64,000 nucleotides of DNA from Algoriphagus sp. (GTDB lineage: Bacteria; Bacteroidota; Bacteroidia; Cytophagales; Cyclobacteriaceae). The stretch is from NCBI RefSeq assembly GCF_013373065.1, contig NZ_JABXIN010000001.1:1-64000 (forward strand), read 5' to 3'. Of the stretch, positions 45,917 through 55,905 are shown piece after piece. Under the pieces are notes generated by a model. That model was given only the letters and a program-made list of their open reading frames with translations. It was not told the origin of the DNA and ran no database searches. The position numbers and the translations under genes are program-made. The number at the start of each line of letters is the position of its first letter. Positions within the stretch are counted from its first letter, which is position 1.

Positions 45917-47077
45917 GTGAAAAAGCTATTTTCATTCTTAATCATTCTTCTACTTTCCCAGGGAATCAAAGCCCAGGAAACTTTGGTCTTCGAAGCAGGA
46001 AAAGAAGGGCATGCCATCTATCGAATCCCTGCCATTATTTCACTTCCTAATGGAGAGCTTTTGGCCTTCGCCGAAGGAAGAGTGAATGGAAGCGATGATT
46101 TTGGAGACGTCAATTTGGTCATGAAACGGAGTTTGGATGGAGGGTTTACTTGGTCACCCATCAAGACATTGGTTGATTACGGCAGCCTCCAAGCTGGGAA
46201 CCCAGCACCTGTAGTCGATCGACTGGACCCAAACTATCCCGAAGGAGTGATTTTCCTTTTTTACAATACAGGAAACAATCATGAGTATGATGTTCGAATG
46301 AACCAAGGCGTTCGTGAAGTTTGGATGATAAAGTCCTATGATTTGGGAAAGAATTGGACGGAACCGGAGAATATTACCCAAGAAGTCCACAAACCCAACA
46401 ATCCAGATTTTAATCAACTTTATAAAAATCCAGCAGATTGGAGGCACTACGCCAACACTCCAGGTCATGCCTTTCAATTCCAAGAAGGTCCTCATAAGGG
46501 TCGGATATATGTAGCTGCCAATCATTCATCAGGCGGTCCAAAAGAGGACTGGTCGGACTATCAGGCACATGGATTCTTCACGGATGACAAAGGCAAAAGC
46601 TTTGGAATATCTGAATCGGTGCAAATCCCGGGAAGTAATGAATCCATTGCCGCTGAACTCTCTAGTGGCCGGATGATTTTGAGCTCTCGCTACCAAAAAG
46701 GGACTGTTCGCCAACGGATTCTAGCCTTCTCCTCAGATGGCGGCGAAACTTGGGATGAAGCCTATTTTGAAGAGGAACTTCCAGACCCTGTTTGTCAAGG
46801 GTCCATTTTAAATATTGGAGAAAAGGATGGGAAAACCATTATTGCCCATTCTAATGCAGCCGATGAAAAGGAACGAAATTACCTAACCATCAAAATTAGC
46901 TACGATGAAGGAAAAACATGGAATCATATTATCCCTGTGGATTTTACCAGCGATTCTGAAAAGCTCCCTTGGACAGCTTATTCTGATTTGGTGAAGTTGG
47001 ATGAAAATTCATTGGGGATTCTGTATGAGCGCGCTAACTACCATGAAATCATCTTCAAAAAGGTTACCTGGAGATAA
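45917..47077 (+). CDS. Exo-alpha-sialidase (GH33-like)
   Basis: 386 residues from a GTG start, giving the signal peptide MKKLFSFLIILLLSQGIKAQ. The six-bladed sialidase propeller is shown by the FRIP-type motif in IYRIPAIISLPNGELLAFAEGR and by four Asp boxes: SLDGGFTW, SYDLGKNW, SSDGGETW and SYDEGKTW. The acid/base and nucleophile regions (VNGSDDFGDVNLV and the late LGILYERANYHEI) are in place. It should release terminal sialic acids from glycoconjugates outside the cytosol. No sialic acid catabolic genes (nanA, nanE) are in the window. It is the last gene of the sulfatase operon. Confidence 0.9.
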   Translation: MKKLFSFLIILLLSQGIKAQETLVFEAGKEGHAIYRIPAIISLPNGELLAFAEGRVNGSDDFGDVNLVMKRSLDGGFTWSPIKTLVDYGSLQAGNPAPVVDRLDPNYPEGVIFLFYNTGNNHEYDVRMNQGVREVWMIKSYDLGKNWTEPENITQEVHKPNNPDFNQLYKNPADWRHYANTPGHAFQFQEGPHKGRIYVAANHSSGGPKEDWSDYQAHGFFTDDKGKSFGISESVQIPGSNESIAAELSSGRMILSSRYQKGTVRQRILAFSSDGGETWDEAYFEEELPDPVCQGSILNIGEKDGKTIIAHSNAADEKERNYLTIKISYDEGKTWNHIIPVDFTSDSEKLPWTAYSDLVKLDENSLGILYERANYHEIIFKKVTWR

Positions 47078-47122
47078 ACACATTCTTCATCATTTTTAAA
47101 AAAGCAATCTCCCATTTTTAAA

Positions 47123-47161
47123 AGCTAATTAGCTGATGAAAGTCATTGGAAAATCCAATGA
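47123..47161. promoter_or_regulatory. Two palindromes upstream of the alpha/beta hydrolase gene
   Basis: AGCTAATTAGCT (47123-47134) is a perfect 12-bp palindrome. TCATTGGA-AAA-TCCAATGA (47143-47161) is a perfect 8-bp inverted repeat. There is no T-tail, so operator sites are more likely than a terminator. Confidence 0.35.
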
Positions 47162-47201
47162 TAATAGGTTCCTTAAGTACTAAACCTTAATCCCAAAAGC
47201 T

Positions 47202-47879
47202 ATGAAGGAAATCCTAAAAATAAGGCTGTCCGATGTAGTGTTAGAGGGAGAACTAGTAACCCCCAGTTACCCAAAGGCACTCGTTCTGTTTGCACATGGA
47301 AGCGGAAGTGGACGCTTTAGTCCACGAAATAATTTCATTGCGCAATTCTTCAATAAAAACGGACTAGCAACTTTCTTATTCGACCTTAACACCCCTTCCG
47401 AAAAAGGAACGGGTCAGTTGGAACTTCCCCTTTTCGCGAATCGCCTAAGTCAGTTGACCCAATGGCTTCAAAAAAATTCGAAGGTTGGAAAACTACCCAT
47501 TTTTTACTTTGGGGGAAGTACGGGTGCTGCCGTCGCGGTTGCAGCTGCTTTCCAACTAAAATCTGTCATTTCGGGAATCATCTCCAGGGGAGGAAGATTG
47601 GATTTTGCGGTGGATTACATCCCTGAAGTCAGCTGCCCCATGTTATGGCTAGTAGGTAGTTTGGATCATGAAGTTTTGCGATTGAATCAGGCCTGTTACA
47701 AGCATTTTCCAGAAGGAAATGAACTCCGCATAATTGCCGGTGCCAGACACTTATTCGAAGAACCTGGAAAACTCGAACAAGTAGCGGAAGAATCTACCGA
47801 TTGGATTTTTAAAGTGCTTCAGGATGCAAAAAATCCAGGCAAGAAAAAGAAAATACCAAACTCCAGCGGCCATGTTTGA
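47202..47879 (+). CDS. Alpha/beta hydrolase, dienelactone-hydrolase-like
   Basis: 225 residues without a signal peptide. The oxyanion-hole region is LVLFAHGSGSGRFSPRN, the nucleophile elbow is YFGGSTGAAVAVAAA (G-G-S-T-G), the Asp is in LVGSLDHEV and the His in AGARHLFEE. In many bacteria a hydrolase of this type is fused to, or encoded beside, a phosphoribosyltransferase-like protein, and here that partner begins 8 bp before this gene ends. The cytosolic substrate is unknown. Confidence 0.87.
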   Translation: MKEILKIRLSDVVLEGELVTPSYPKALVLFAHGSGSGRFSPRNNFIAQFFNKNGLATFLFDLNTPSEKGTGQLELPLFANRLSQLTQWLQKNSKVGKLPIFYFGGSTGAAVAVAAAFQLKSVISGIISRGGRLDFAVDYIPEVSCPMLWLVGSLDHEVLRLNQACYKHFPEGNELRIIAGARHLFEEPGKLEQVAEESTDWIFKVLQDAKNPGKKKKIPNSSGHV

Positions 47880-48513
47880 AGACCGAAAAGAAGCCGGAAT
47901 TGAATTGGGAAAAGCATTAGCCAAGTACAAAGATGAGCACCCTATCGTCATCGGGATTCCCAGAGGCGGAATTGAGACCGCCTATTATGTAGCCAAGGAG
48001 CTCAACGCTCCCTTGATCCCTGTTGTTTCAAGGAAATTAGGACATCCTCAGCAACCCGAGTATGCCATGGGAGCCATTGCTGAAGACGGTAGCTATTACT
48101 TAGCACCTTGGGCCCGCTCCGAAATCAGTCAAGAGGAACTAGAAGAAGTAAAAAACAAAGAGCAAAAAGAAATCTTCCGAAGAGTGCAATTACTTCGAAA
48201 TGGAAAAGCGCTTCCTTCTATGGAAGGGAAAGTAGTCATTGTCGTTGATGACGGAATTGCAACCGGTTCCACGCTTTTTGCAACTCTCGAACTTTGCCAA
48301 AAACAAAAACCCAAACAACTCGTGGTAGCCGCCCCGATTTCGGGAATGCACGCATGCAGGGAATTGAAACAACTCGCAGACCAAGTCCTGATTTTAGAGA
48401 CACCCGAGGATTTCAGGGCTGTATCCCAGGGATATGTCAGCTTTTCAAATTTGAGCGATGAAGAGACGCTTGAATTCTTGAAAAAATATGAACAAGAATT
48501 TAACACCCAATAA
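47872..48513 (+). CDS. Phosphoribosyltransferase family protein
   Basis: The ORF track begins at 47824, but the ATG at 47872 (MFEDRKEAGIELGKALAKY) fits the family start and gives 213 residues. The PRPP-binding loop is VVIVVDDGIATGSTLFATL (DDGIATG), and VIGIPRGGIETAYYVAKEL is the conserved N-terminal strand-loop. These stand-alone type I PRTase-like proteins are often stress-associated, and their reaction is unproven; a purine or pyrimidine base substrate is not indicated. It overlaps the alpha/beta hydrolase by 8 bp. Confidence 0.9.
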   Translation: MFEDRKEAGIELGKALAKYKDEHPIVIGIPRGGIETAYYVAKELNAPLIPVVSRKLGHPQQPEYAMGAIAEDGSYYLAPWARSEISQEELEEVKNKEQKEIFRRVQLLRNGKALPSMEGKVVIVVDDGIATGSTLFATLELCQKQKPKQLVVAAPISGMHACRELKQLADQVLILETPEDFRAVSQGYVSFSNLSDEETLEFLKKYEQEFNTQ

Positions 48514-48536
48514 AGCTTCTTAAGTCGAAGCAAAAG

Positions 48537-48998
48537 ATGGAACAATTTACAGACCCAAATACTAAAAAAATGGAAACTATAAATATGAAACAAGCAGGGA
48601 TTTGGATGGATCAAGAACATGCGATTTTGATTGGCTATTTCCCAAACAAACCCTTCGTCGTGGAACAAATTGACTCCCCTATCGAAAGTCATGTTCGCTA
48701 TGAAGGAGAAACAAGCGATAAGACCCGCTTCATGAATTCTCAAGGAGGATCATCCAACAACGAAAAGAAAAAGAATAACATTGAGGAGGCCCAGTTGAGA
48801 AAGTATTTCAAACTTCTGGAAGATAAAATCCAAGGAATTGAAGACCTCCTATTAATGGGTCCTGGAATAACAAAAGGCCAATTCTTCAAGCAAATTCGGG
48901 ATAACAAACACTTTAATGAAATGAAAATCCTCCTGAAAGATGCGGATAAGATGACCTTCAATCAGTTGCTTGCCATGATCAAAGATCATTTTCAGTAA
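48537..48998 (+). CDS. Small conserved protein, possibly eRF1-like fold
   Basis: 153 residues as tracked. Starts at 48570 (METINMKQAG) or 48585 (MKQAGIWMDQEHAIL) are equally plausible, the latter matching where homologues usually begin. The pattern QAGIWMDQEHAILIGY, then LRKYFKLLEDKIQGIEDLLLMGPGITKGQFFKQIRD, belongs to a small bacterial family whose fold has been compared with release-factor eRF1 domains, though I am not certain of this assignment. It lies 23 bp after the phosphoribosyltransferase, so a three-gene operon is likely. A stress or translation-quality role would be inference. Confidence 0.6.
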   Translation: MEQFTDPNTKKMETINMKQAGIWMDQEHAILIGYFPNKPFVVEQIDSPIESHVRYEGETSDKTRFMNSQGGSSNNEKKKNNIEEAQLRKYFKLLEDKIQGIEDLLLMGPGITKGQFFKQIRDNKHFNEMKILLKDADKMTFNQLLAMIKDHFQ

Positions 48999-49011
48999 AA
49001 ACCCGAGTCTA

Positions 49012-50754
49012 TCAGCAGGAAAAACTCTTGTCTTTGACGGTTTTTACACCGGGGTAAAGCATTTGTTCCCTTCCGGATCCCGTGCGGAAAACTGTAATCC
49101 CCTTCGCGCCTAGTTTCCAGGCTTTGAGATATATTTCTCCCACTTCTTCAGGGGTGGTAGTAGCAGGCAAATTGATGGTTTTTGAAACGGCATTATCCGT
49201 ATAGTTTTGAAAGGCAACTTGATGCTTGAGGTGCCAGATGGGATCAATTTCAGTTGCGGTCAATAGAATGGCTCTCACTTCCTCGCTCAATTCTTTACAG
49301 CCGGCACAGGATCCAGCATGAGTAATTTTTTCCAACAATTCATTGGTGAAAAGTCCTTTTTGTTTCAAATAAGTCAAAACTTGTGGCTGGACCGAAGGAA
49401 GCGTTTGCTTTCCTAATACATTTCTCCGCTCAAAGGCAAGGGCAAAAAGTGGCTCAATCGAGGACGAAGTATCAGCGATCAGCGAAATGGTACCGGTCGG
49501 TGCTATACTTGTCAATGTTGCATTTCGAATGGGAGTAGAAGGAGCAAAAACACTTTGATCCCAAGCTGGGAAACTCCCTCTTTTTTTCGCCAATTCCTGA
49601 GAAGCCTGATAGCTTCTTTCATTGATAAACTGCATCAATTCGGCCCCTAAATCCACCGCTTCCTGGCTTGCATATGGGATGCCTAATTGAATCAAAAAGT
49701 CCGCCCATCCCATTACTCCTAATCCAATTTTACGATTTGAAAGGGTTGCTTTTTTAATTTTTGCATTAGGGAAATGATTTACCTCAATTACATTATCCAA
49801 AAAGCGAATTGCCTGAGAGATAACTGCTCCCAGTTTTTCCCAGTCAGGTTGTTGGATCCCTTTTTCTTTTTTTAAGAAATGCGAGAGATTAATGGATCCC
49901 AAATTGCAAGATTCATAAGGTAATAATGGAACCTCCCCGCATGGGTTTGTGGCTTGAATCTCTCCTTGATTTGGAGTTGGATTTTTGGAATTAATTGTGT
50001 CTAAAAAAATAACTCCAGGATTTCCTGATTCCCATGCTCGAAATACCAATTCATCCCAAATTGCTTTTGGAGAAACTTGATTTAAAACCTGCCCAATGCG
50101 AGGATTTACCAAACTCCAAGGTTTGTTGGTCTCAAGATGATTCATGAAGCGATCCGAAATACCTACTGACAAGTTGAAATGCCTTACTCGGTTTTCATTG
50201 GATCCCAAGCGGATAAACTCGAAAATATCGGGATGATCGACATTTAGAATCCCCATGTTTGCCCCCAAGCGCTTCCCTCCTTGCTTGACATGATCACTGG
50301 AAAAATTAAAAAGCTCCAGAAATGAAACAGGACCTGAAGAAGTACCTCCATGCTTACTAACCCGATCTCCCTTAGGTCTAAGTTTTGAAAAATTAAAGCC
50401 GGTACCTCCACCTTTTTGCTGCACCAAAGCAGCCATTTTTAGGGTGTCAAAAATTCCACCCAAACTGTCCCGAATCGGTAAAACAAAACAGGCGCTCAAC
50501 TGTCCATATCCGGTTCCTGCATTCATCAACGTGGTTGAATTGGGTAAAAAGTCCAATTCGGACATCATTTTAAAAAATTGCTCTTCCCAATATTCTACTT
50601 CTGCTTTTCCTCCCCAGTTCAATTCGGCGCTGGCGACTTTCTTAGCAACCCGATGAAATAATTCTTCCGGAGATTCGACTACCTTTCCGGAATGATCCTG
50701 AACCAAGTATCGCTCCTCCAAAACTCTGATCGCATTTTCGCTGAGCTGCTGCAT
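49012..50754 (-). CDS. nrdJ: Class II (adenosylcobalamin-dependent) ribonucleotide reductase
   Basis: 580 residues. It reduces ribonucleotides to deoxyribonucleotides in the cytosol without oxygen, using a B12-generated radical. The finger-loop region TNPCGEVPLLPYESCNLGSINL holds the catalytic Cys and Glu (N-x-C-x-E), and QGGKRLGANMGILNVDHPDI, SACFVLPI and ASIAPTGTIS-like TSIAPTGTISLIADTSS are diagnostic of NrdJ. The C-terminal SFSC cysteine could serve as the reducing tail. Length is on the short side for the family. No cobalamin riboswitch is visible in the ~100 bp upstream. Confidence 0.92.
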   Translation of the reverse strand: MQQLSENAIRVLEERYLVQDHSGKVVESPEELFHRVAKKVASAELNWGGKAEVEYWEEQFFKMMSELDFLPNSTTLMNAGTGYGQLSACFVLPIRDSLGGIFDTLKMAALVQQKGGGTGFNFSKLRPKGDRVSKHGGTSSGPVSFLELFNFSSDHVKQGGKRLGANMGILNVDHPDIFEFIRLGSNENRVRHFNLSVGISDRFMNHLETNKPWSLVNPRIGQVLNQVSPKAIWDELVFRAWESGNPGVIFLDTINSKNPTPNQGEIQATNPCGEVPLLPYESCNLGSINLSHFLKKEKGIQQPDWEKLGAVISQAIRFLDNVIEVNHFPNAKIKKATLSNRKIGLGVMGWADFLIQLGIPYASQEAVDLGAELMQFINERSYQASQELAKKRGSFPAWDQSVFAPSTPIRNATLTSIAPTGTISLIADTSSSIEPLFALAFERRNVLGKQTLPSVQPQVLTYLKQKGLFTNELLEKITHAGSCAGCKELSEEVRAILLTATEIDPIWHLKHQVAFQNYTDNAVSKTINLPATTTPEEVGEIYLKAWKLGAKGITVFRTGSGREQMLYPGVKTVKDKSFSC

Positions 50755-50796
50755 GGGAAATAGAATTGCAATACTTGAATTTACCCATTTAGCATG

Positions 50797-50830
50797 GCTT
50801 TTCCTTTTTTGGAAAAAGAAAAAAGGAAGC
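50797..50830 (-). terminator. Possible A/T-rich terminator after the GH97 gene
   Basis: GCTTTTCCTTTTTT pairs imperfectly with AAAAAAGGAAGC around a ~10-nt loop between GH97 and nrdJ. The stem is A/T-rich and weaker than the other terminators in the window. Confidence 0.4.
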
Positions 50831-50852
50831 TTAGCTCCCCTTTCTGACCTGA

Positions 50853-52991
<2,139 letters not shown>

Positions 52992-53025
52992 TTAATAAAT
53001 TTTCAATTTCAGAAAAGCTTTTTAC

Positions 53026-53039
53026 CGGCAATGTTGCCG
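53026..53039. promoter_or_regulatory. LacI-type operator candidate
   Basis: CGGCAA-TG-TTGCCG is a perfect 14-bp palindrome 41 bp upstream of the GH97 start and 57 bp upstream of the divergent PhoPQ-related gene. Size, central dinucleotide and symmetry match LacI/GalR-family operators. No LacI-family gene is in the window. Confidence 0.5.
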
Positions 53040-53095
53040 ACCGAAATTAAAATTATTAGTTTTTACAGAATTTATTGTACGAAGAAATACAAATC

Positions 53096-54547
53096 ATGAA
53101 TCAATCAAACCCAAGATCCCTGCTCCTTTTATCAGCAATGTGGATTTTTTTGGCAGTCGGATGTCAAAACCCTGACACCAAATCCACTGAAGAAAATGTG
53201 AGCACTGCTTCCTCCGATGATTTATTAAAAGCTTATGTTCAAGCTCCCTCACCGGATTTTAGTTTTGAAATTGTTCATTCTGTCCCTGGAGAAAACTCTG
53301 ATTTTCATGTGCTGAAAATGTATTCACAGCGATGGCTTGCGGATAGTATCGTGGACGAAACCTTGTGGTGGCATTGGGTTTCGATAATCGTACCAAAAAA
53401 CAGTCCCTATCAAACAGGAATGATGTGGATAGGCGGAGGGAGCCGAGACACTGAAATGCCTGAAAAGCCATCCCCTCTACTGGAAGCCGCTGCAGCCCAG
53501 ACCAACTCCATTGTTGCTGAAATCCACAATGTTCCTTTTCAACCGTTGACCTTTGCGAATGATGAATTTGGAGAGCGCTATGAAGATGCAATCATCGCCT
53601 ATGGTTGGCGAAAATTCCTGGAAGGAGGGGCAAAGGATGAAGATGCGATTTGGTTAGCCAGATTCCCCATGACCAAAGCTGTGAAGTTGGCTATGGATGC
53701 CGTTCAGCAGGTAGCCAAAGAAAATTATAATAAAGACCTGAAGAACTTCTTTGTGGCTGGCGCTTCGAAGCGAGGTTGGACCACGTGGACTACTGCGGCT
53801 ACGGATGATCGGGTGATTGCCATGGCGCCAGTAGTAATTGATTTGTTGAATATTGAGCCGTCATTCATGCACCATTGGCGAAACTATGGCTTTTGGGCTC
53901 CAGCGGTGACTGATTATGTGCGGGAAGGTGTCATGAACTGGATGGGAACCCCTGAATTTGACAGAATGCTGGAACTTACCGAACCTTATTCCTTTGTCGA
54001 TGAACTGGATATCCCAAAACTTCTGATAAACGCCGCAGGGGATCAATTTTTCCAACCCGATAGCTGGGAGTTTTACTGGAATGACCTGAAAGGTGAAAAG
54101 CATATTCAATACGTTCCAAACTTTGGGCACGATTTAAGTGAATCCGATGCTTTACCCAATTTGATTTCCTTTTATAATTCTGTTTTGGAAAACACCGCTA
54201 GACCAGACTACAGCTGGAACGTGGAAGGAAACACAATCCATGTGAAGGTAAATCCTGAAAAAATGCCTATTTCCGTCAAATTATGGTCTGCCTACAACCC
54301 ACTTGCCCGGGACTTCAGAGTGGATGAATTTGGCCCGAATTGGGTAGCAGAAGAAATTCCTATGCCTGCCAGCGGAGAACTTTCAGTGAACATGCAAGAG
54401 CCTGAAGAAGGATTCCGAGGCTACTTTGTTGAATTGACATTTGCAGGAGAAACTCCTCTAAAAGTGACATCCGGAATAGAAATTCTACCTACCGACTATC
54501 CTTATGAGCCTTTTGAACCACAGCGGGTTGAAGCTGCAGTAAACTAA
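53096..54547 (+). CDS. PhoPQ-activated pathogenicity-related hydrolase, lipoprotein
   Basis: The tracked start at 53075 is a TTG. The ATG at 53096 gives 483 residues with a lipoprotein signal (LLLSAMWIFLAVGC). The fold is the PhoPQ_related alpha/beta hydrolase family: nucleophile in FVAGASKRGWTTWTTAA, Asp in NAAGDQFFQPDSWEF and His in PNFGHDLS. The family name comes from Salmonella regulation and does not indicate virulence here; the substrates are unknown, and an esterase or deacylase is likely. It is 11 bp upstream of a CE15-like esterase and shares its upstream palindrome with GH97, consistent with joint carbohydrate use. Confidence 0.88.
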   Translation: MNQSNPRSLLLLSAMWIFLAVGCQNPDTKSTEENVSTASSDDLLKAYVQAPSPDFSFEIVHSVPGENSDFHVLKMYSQRWLADSIVDETLWWHWVSIIVPKNSPYQTGMMWIGGGSRDTEMPEKPSPLLEAAAAQTNSIVAEIHNVPFQPLTFANDEFGERYEDAIIAYGWRKFLEGGAKDEDAIWLARFPMTKAVKLAMDAVQQVAKENYNKDLKNFFVAGASKRGWTTWTTAATDDRVIAMAPVVIDLLNIEPSFMHHWRNYGFWAPAVTDYVREGVMNWMGTPEFDRMLELTEPYSFVDELDIPKLLINAAGDQFFQPDSWEFYWNDLKGEKHIQYVPNFGHDLSESDALPNLISFYNSVLENTARPDYSWNVEGNTIHVKVNPEKMPISVKLWSAYNPLARDFRVDEFGPNWVAEEIPMPASGELSVNMQEPEEGFRGYFVELTFAGETPLKVTSGIEILPTDYPYEPFEPQRVEAAVN

Positions 54548-54558
54548 ACTCAGATGAA

Positions 54559-55758
54559 ATGAAGGCACGCTGGAAATTATTGGCACTCGGTATTTTAATT
54601 TCATTTAATACAACCATGGCCCAATCTCAGATAAACTACGACGAAAGTAAGGTTCCACCCCTACATCTGCCTTCTCTATTCATCAGTGAAAAAGGTGAAA
54701 TCATCACATCAAAAGAGGACTGGGAAAATATCCGAAAACCAGAGATTTTCAGGCTTTTCAAAGGTGAGGTTTATGGTCAAATCCCAAAAGATTTAGATGA
54801 AGTAAGTTTTGAAGTTTCCAAAATCCCAAATCATCAATTTGACTCAATCGCGTATCTAGAGGAGGTTGATATTAAAATCATGCGAGGTGAAAAAAGTCAC
54901 ACCATGAGACTGAATGTATTTTTACCCAAAAACATCAATGGACCTTTTCCCATCATTTTGCTCATCAACCATCGTCAAAAATCAGAAGACGGTTCTTTGG
55001 CAGAAAAAGGCTATTGGCCCGTGGCAGAATTGATTCAAAGAGGATTTGCAACAGCCTCTTTTCACGCAGAGACCGTAGCACCTGATGATAAAGTAAGGTT
55101 TACCGAAGGAGTCTTGACTAATCTTTACCCTGAGCAATTGGATCAAAAAGATGGACTCAAAGCCCTTGGTGCATGGGGATGGGGAGCCATGAGAGCTATG
55201 GATTATTTTGAGCAGCATAAAACTATCAATGCGGAAAAATCTGTTTTGGTAGGACATTCCCGGTCTGGAAAATCTGCCCTTTGGACATCTGCTAACGACC
55301 CTCGCTGGGCGATCACTTATGCAAACGAATCGGGTTGTGGCGGAGCAGCTCTTTCAAAAAGAAAATTTGGGGAAACAGTTGAAGTCATCAATAAAAACTT
55401 CCCACATTGGTTTGCCGAAAATTTCAAAAAATACAATGGCTCTGAAGACTCATTACCTCTCGATCAGCACATGCTTCCAGCTTTGATTGCCCCAAGAGCT
55501 GTCTATTTTGCAAGCTCCAAAGATGATCAATGGGCAGATCCCAAAGGTGAATATCTCAGCTTGCAGATAGGAAGTCAGGTATTTTCTCAAATTTATGACC
55601 AAGAGAGTCCATTTAAAACTTCATTTGAAGAACTCAAAGGCCCTATCCATTCCGAAAATCTAGGATATCACATTAGGGAAGGAGAACATGGCCTTACTTG
55701 GGAGGATTGGAGTATTTTCCTGGAGTTTGTCAAAAAAGCCTTTTACCATTTTAGATAA
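54559..55758 (+). CDS. CE15-like glucuronoyl esterase / acetylxylan esterase-like protein
   Basis: 399 residues with a signal peptide (LLALGILISFNTTMAQ). The nucleophile is in VGHSRSGKSALWTSA, close to the GCSRxGK motif of CE15 glucuronoyl esterases but with His for Cys, as seen in many bacterial relatives. Downstream are TYANESGCGGAAL, AVYFASSKDDQWADP and the catalytic His in REGEHGLTWEDW. It would cut ester bonds on uronic acids or acyl groups of plant or algal glycans in the periplasm. It is co-transcribed with the PhoPQ-related hydrolase. CE15 versus a generic esterase cannot be settled by eye. Confidence 0.8.
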   Translation: MKARWKLLALGILISFNTTMAQSQINYDESKVPPLHLPSLFISEKGEIITSKEDWENIRKPEIFRLFKGEVYGQIPKDLDEVSFEVSKIPNHQFDSIAYLEEVDIKIMRGEKSHTMRLNVFLPKNINGPFPIILLINHRQKSEDGSLAEKGYWPVAELIQRGFATASFHAETVAPDDKVRFTEGVLTNLYPEQLDQKDGLKALGAWGWGAMRAMDYFEQHKTINAEKSVLVGHSRSGKSALWTSANDPRWAITYANESGCGGAALSKRKFGETVEVINKNFPHWFAENFKKYNGSEDSLPLDQHMLPALIAPRAVYFASSKDDQWADPKGEYLSLQIGSQVFSQIYDQESPFKTSFEELKGPIHSENLGYHIREGEHGLTWEDWSIFLEFVKKAFYHFR

Positions 55759-55905
55759 CTATCACGAAAAGATCAGACCTTTTTCCCTCTCAAATTCAAA
55801 AAAGCTTTCATATACCATTTAAATTATAAAATTTTAGAATTTGAGCAGGAGCAATTATCTTAAGAATTCAATCAAAATGACTCTTAAACCCTAATAACAT
55901 TACTA

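Noticed and set aside
50755-50852. Cobalamin riboswitch before the B12-dependent reductase
   Set aside because: The leader is under 100 bp and no B12-box-like sequence was seen.
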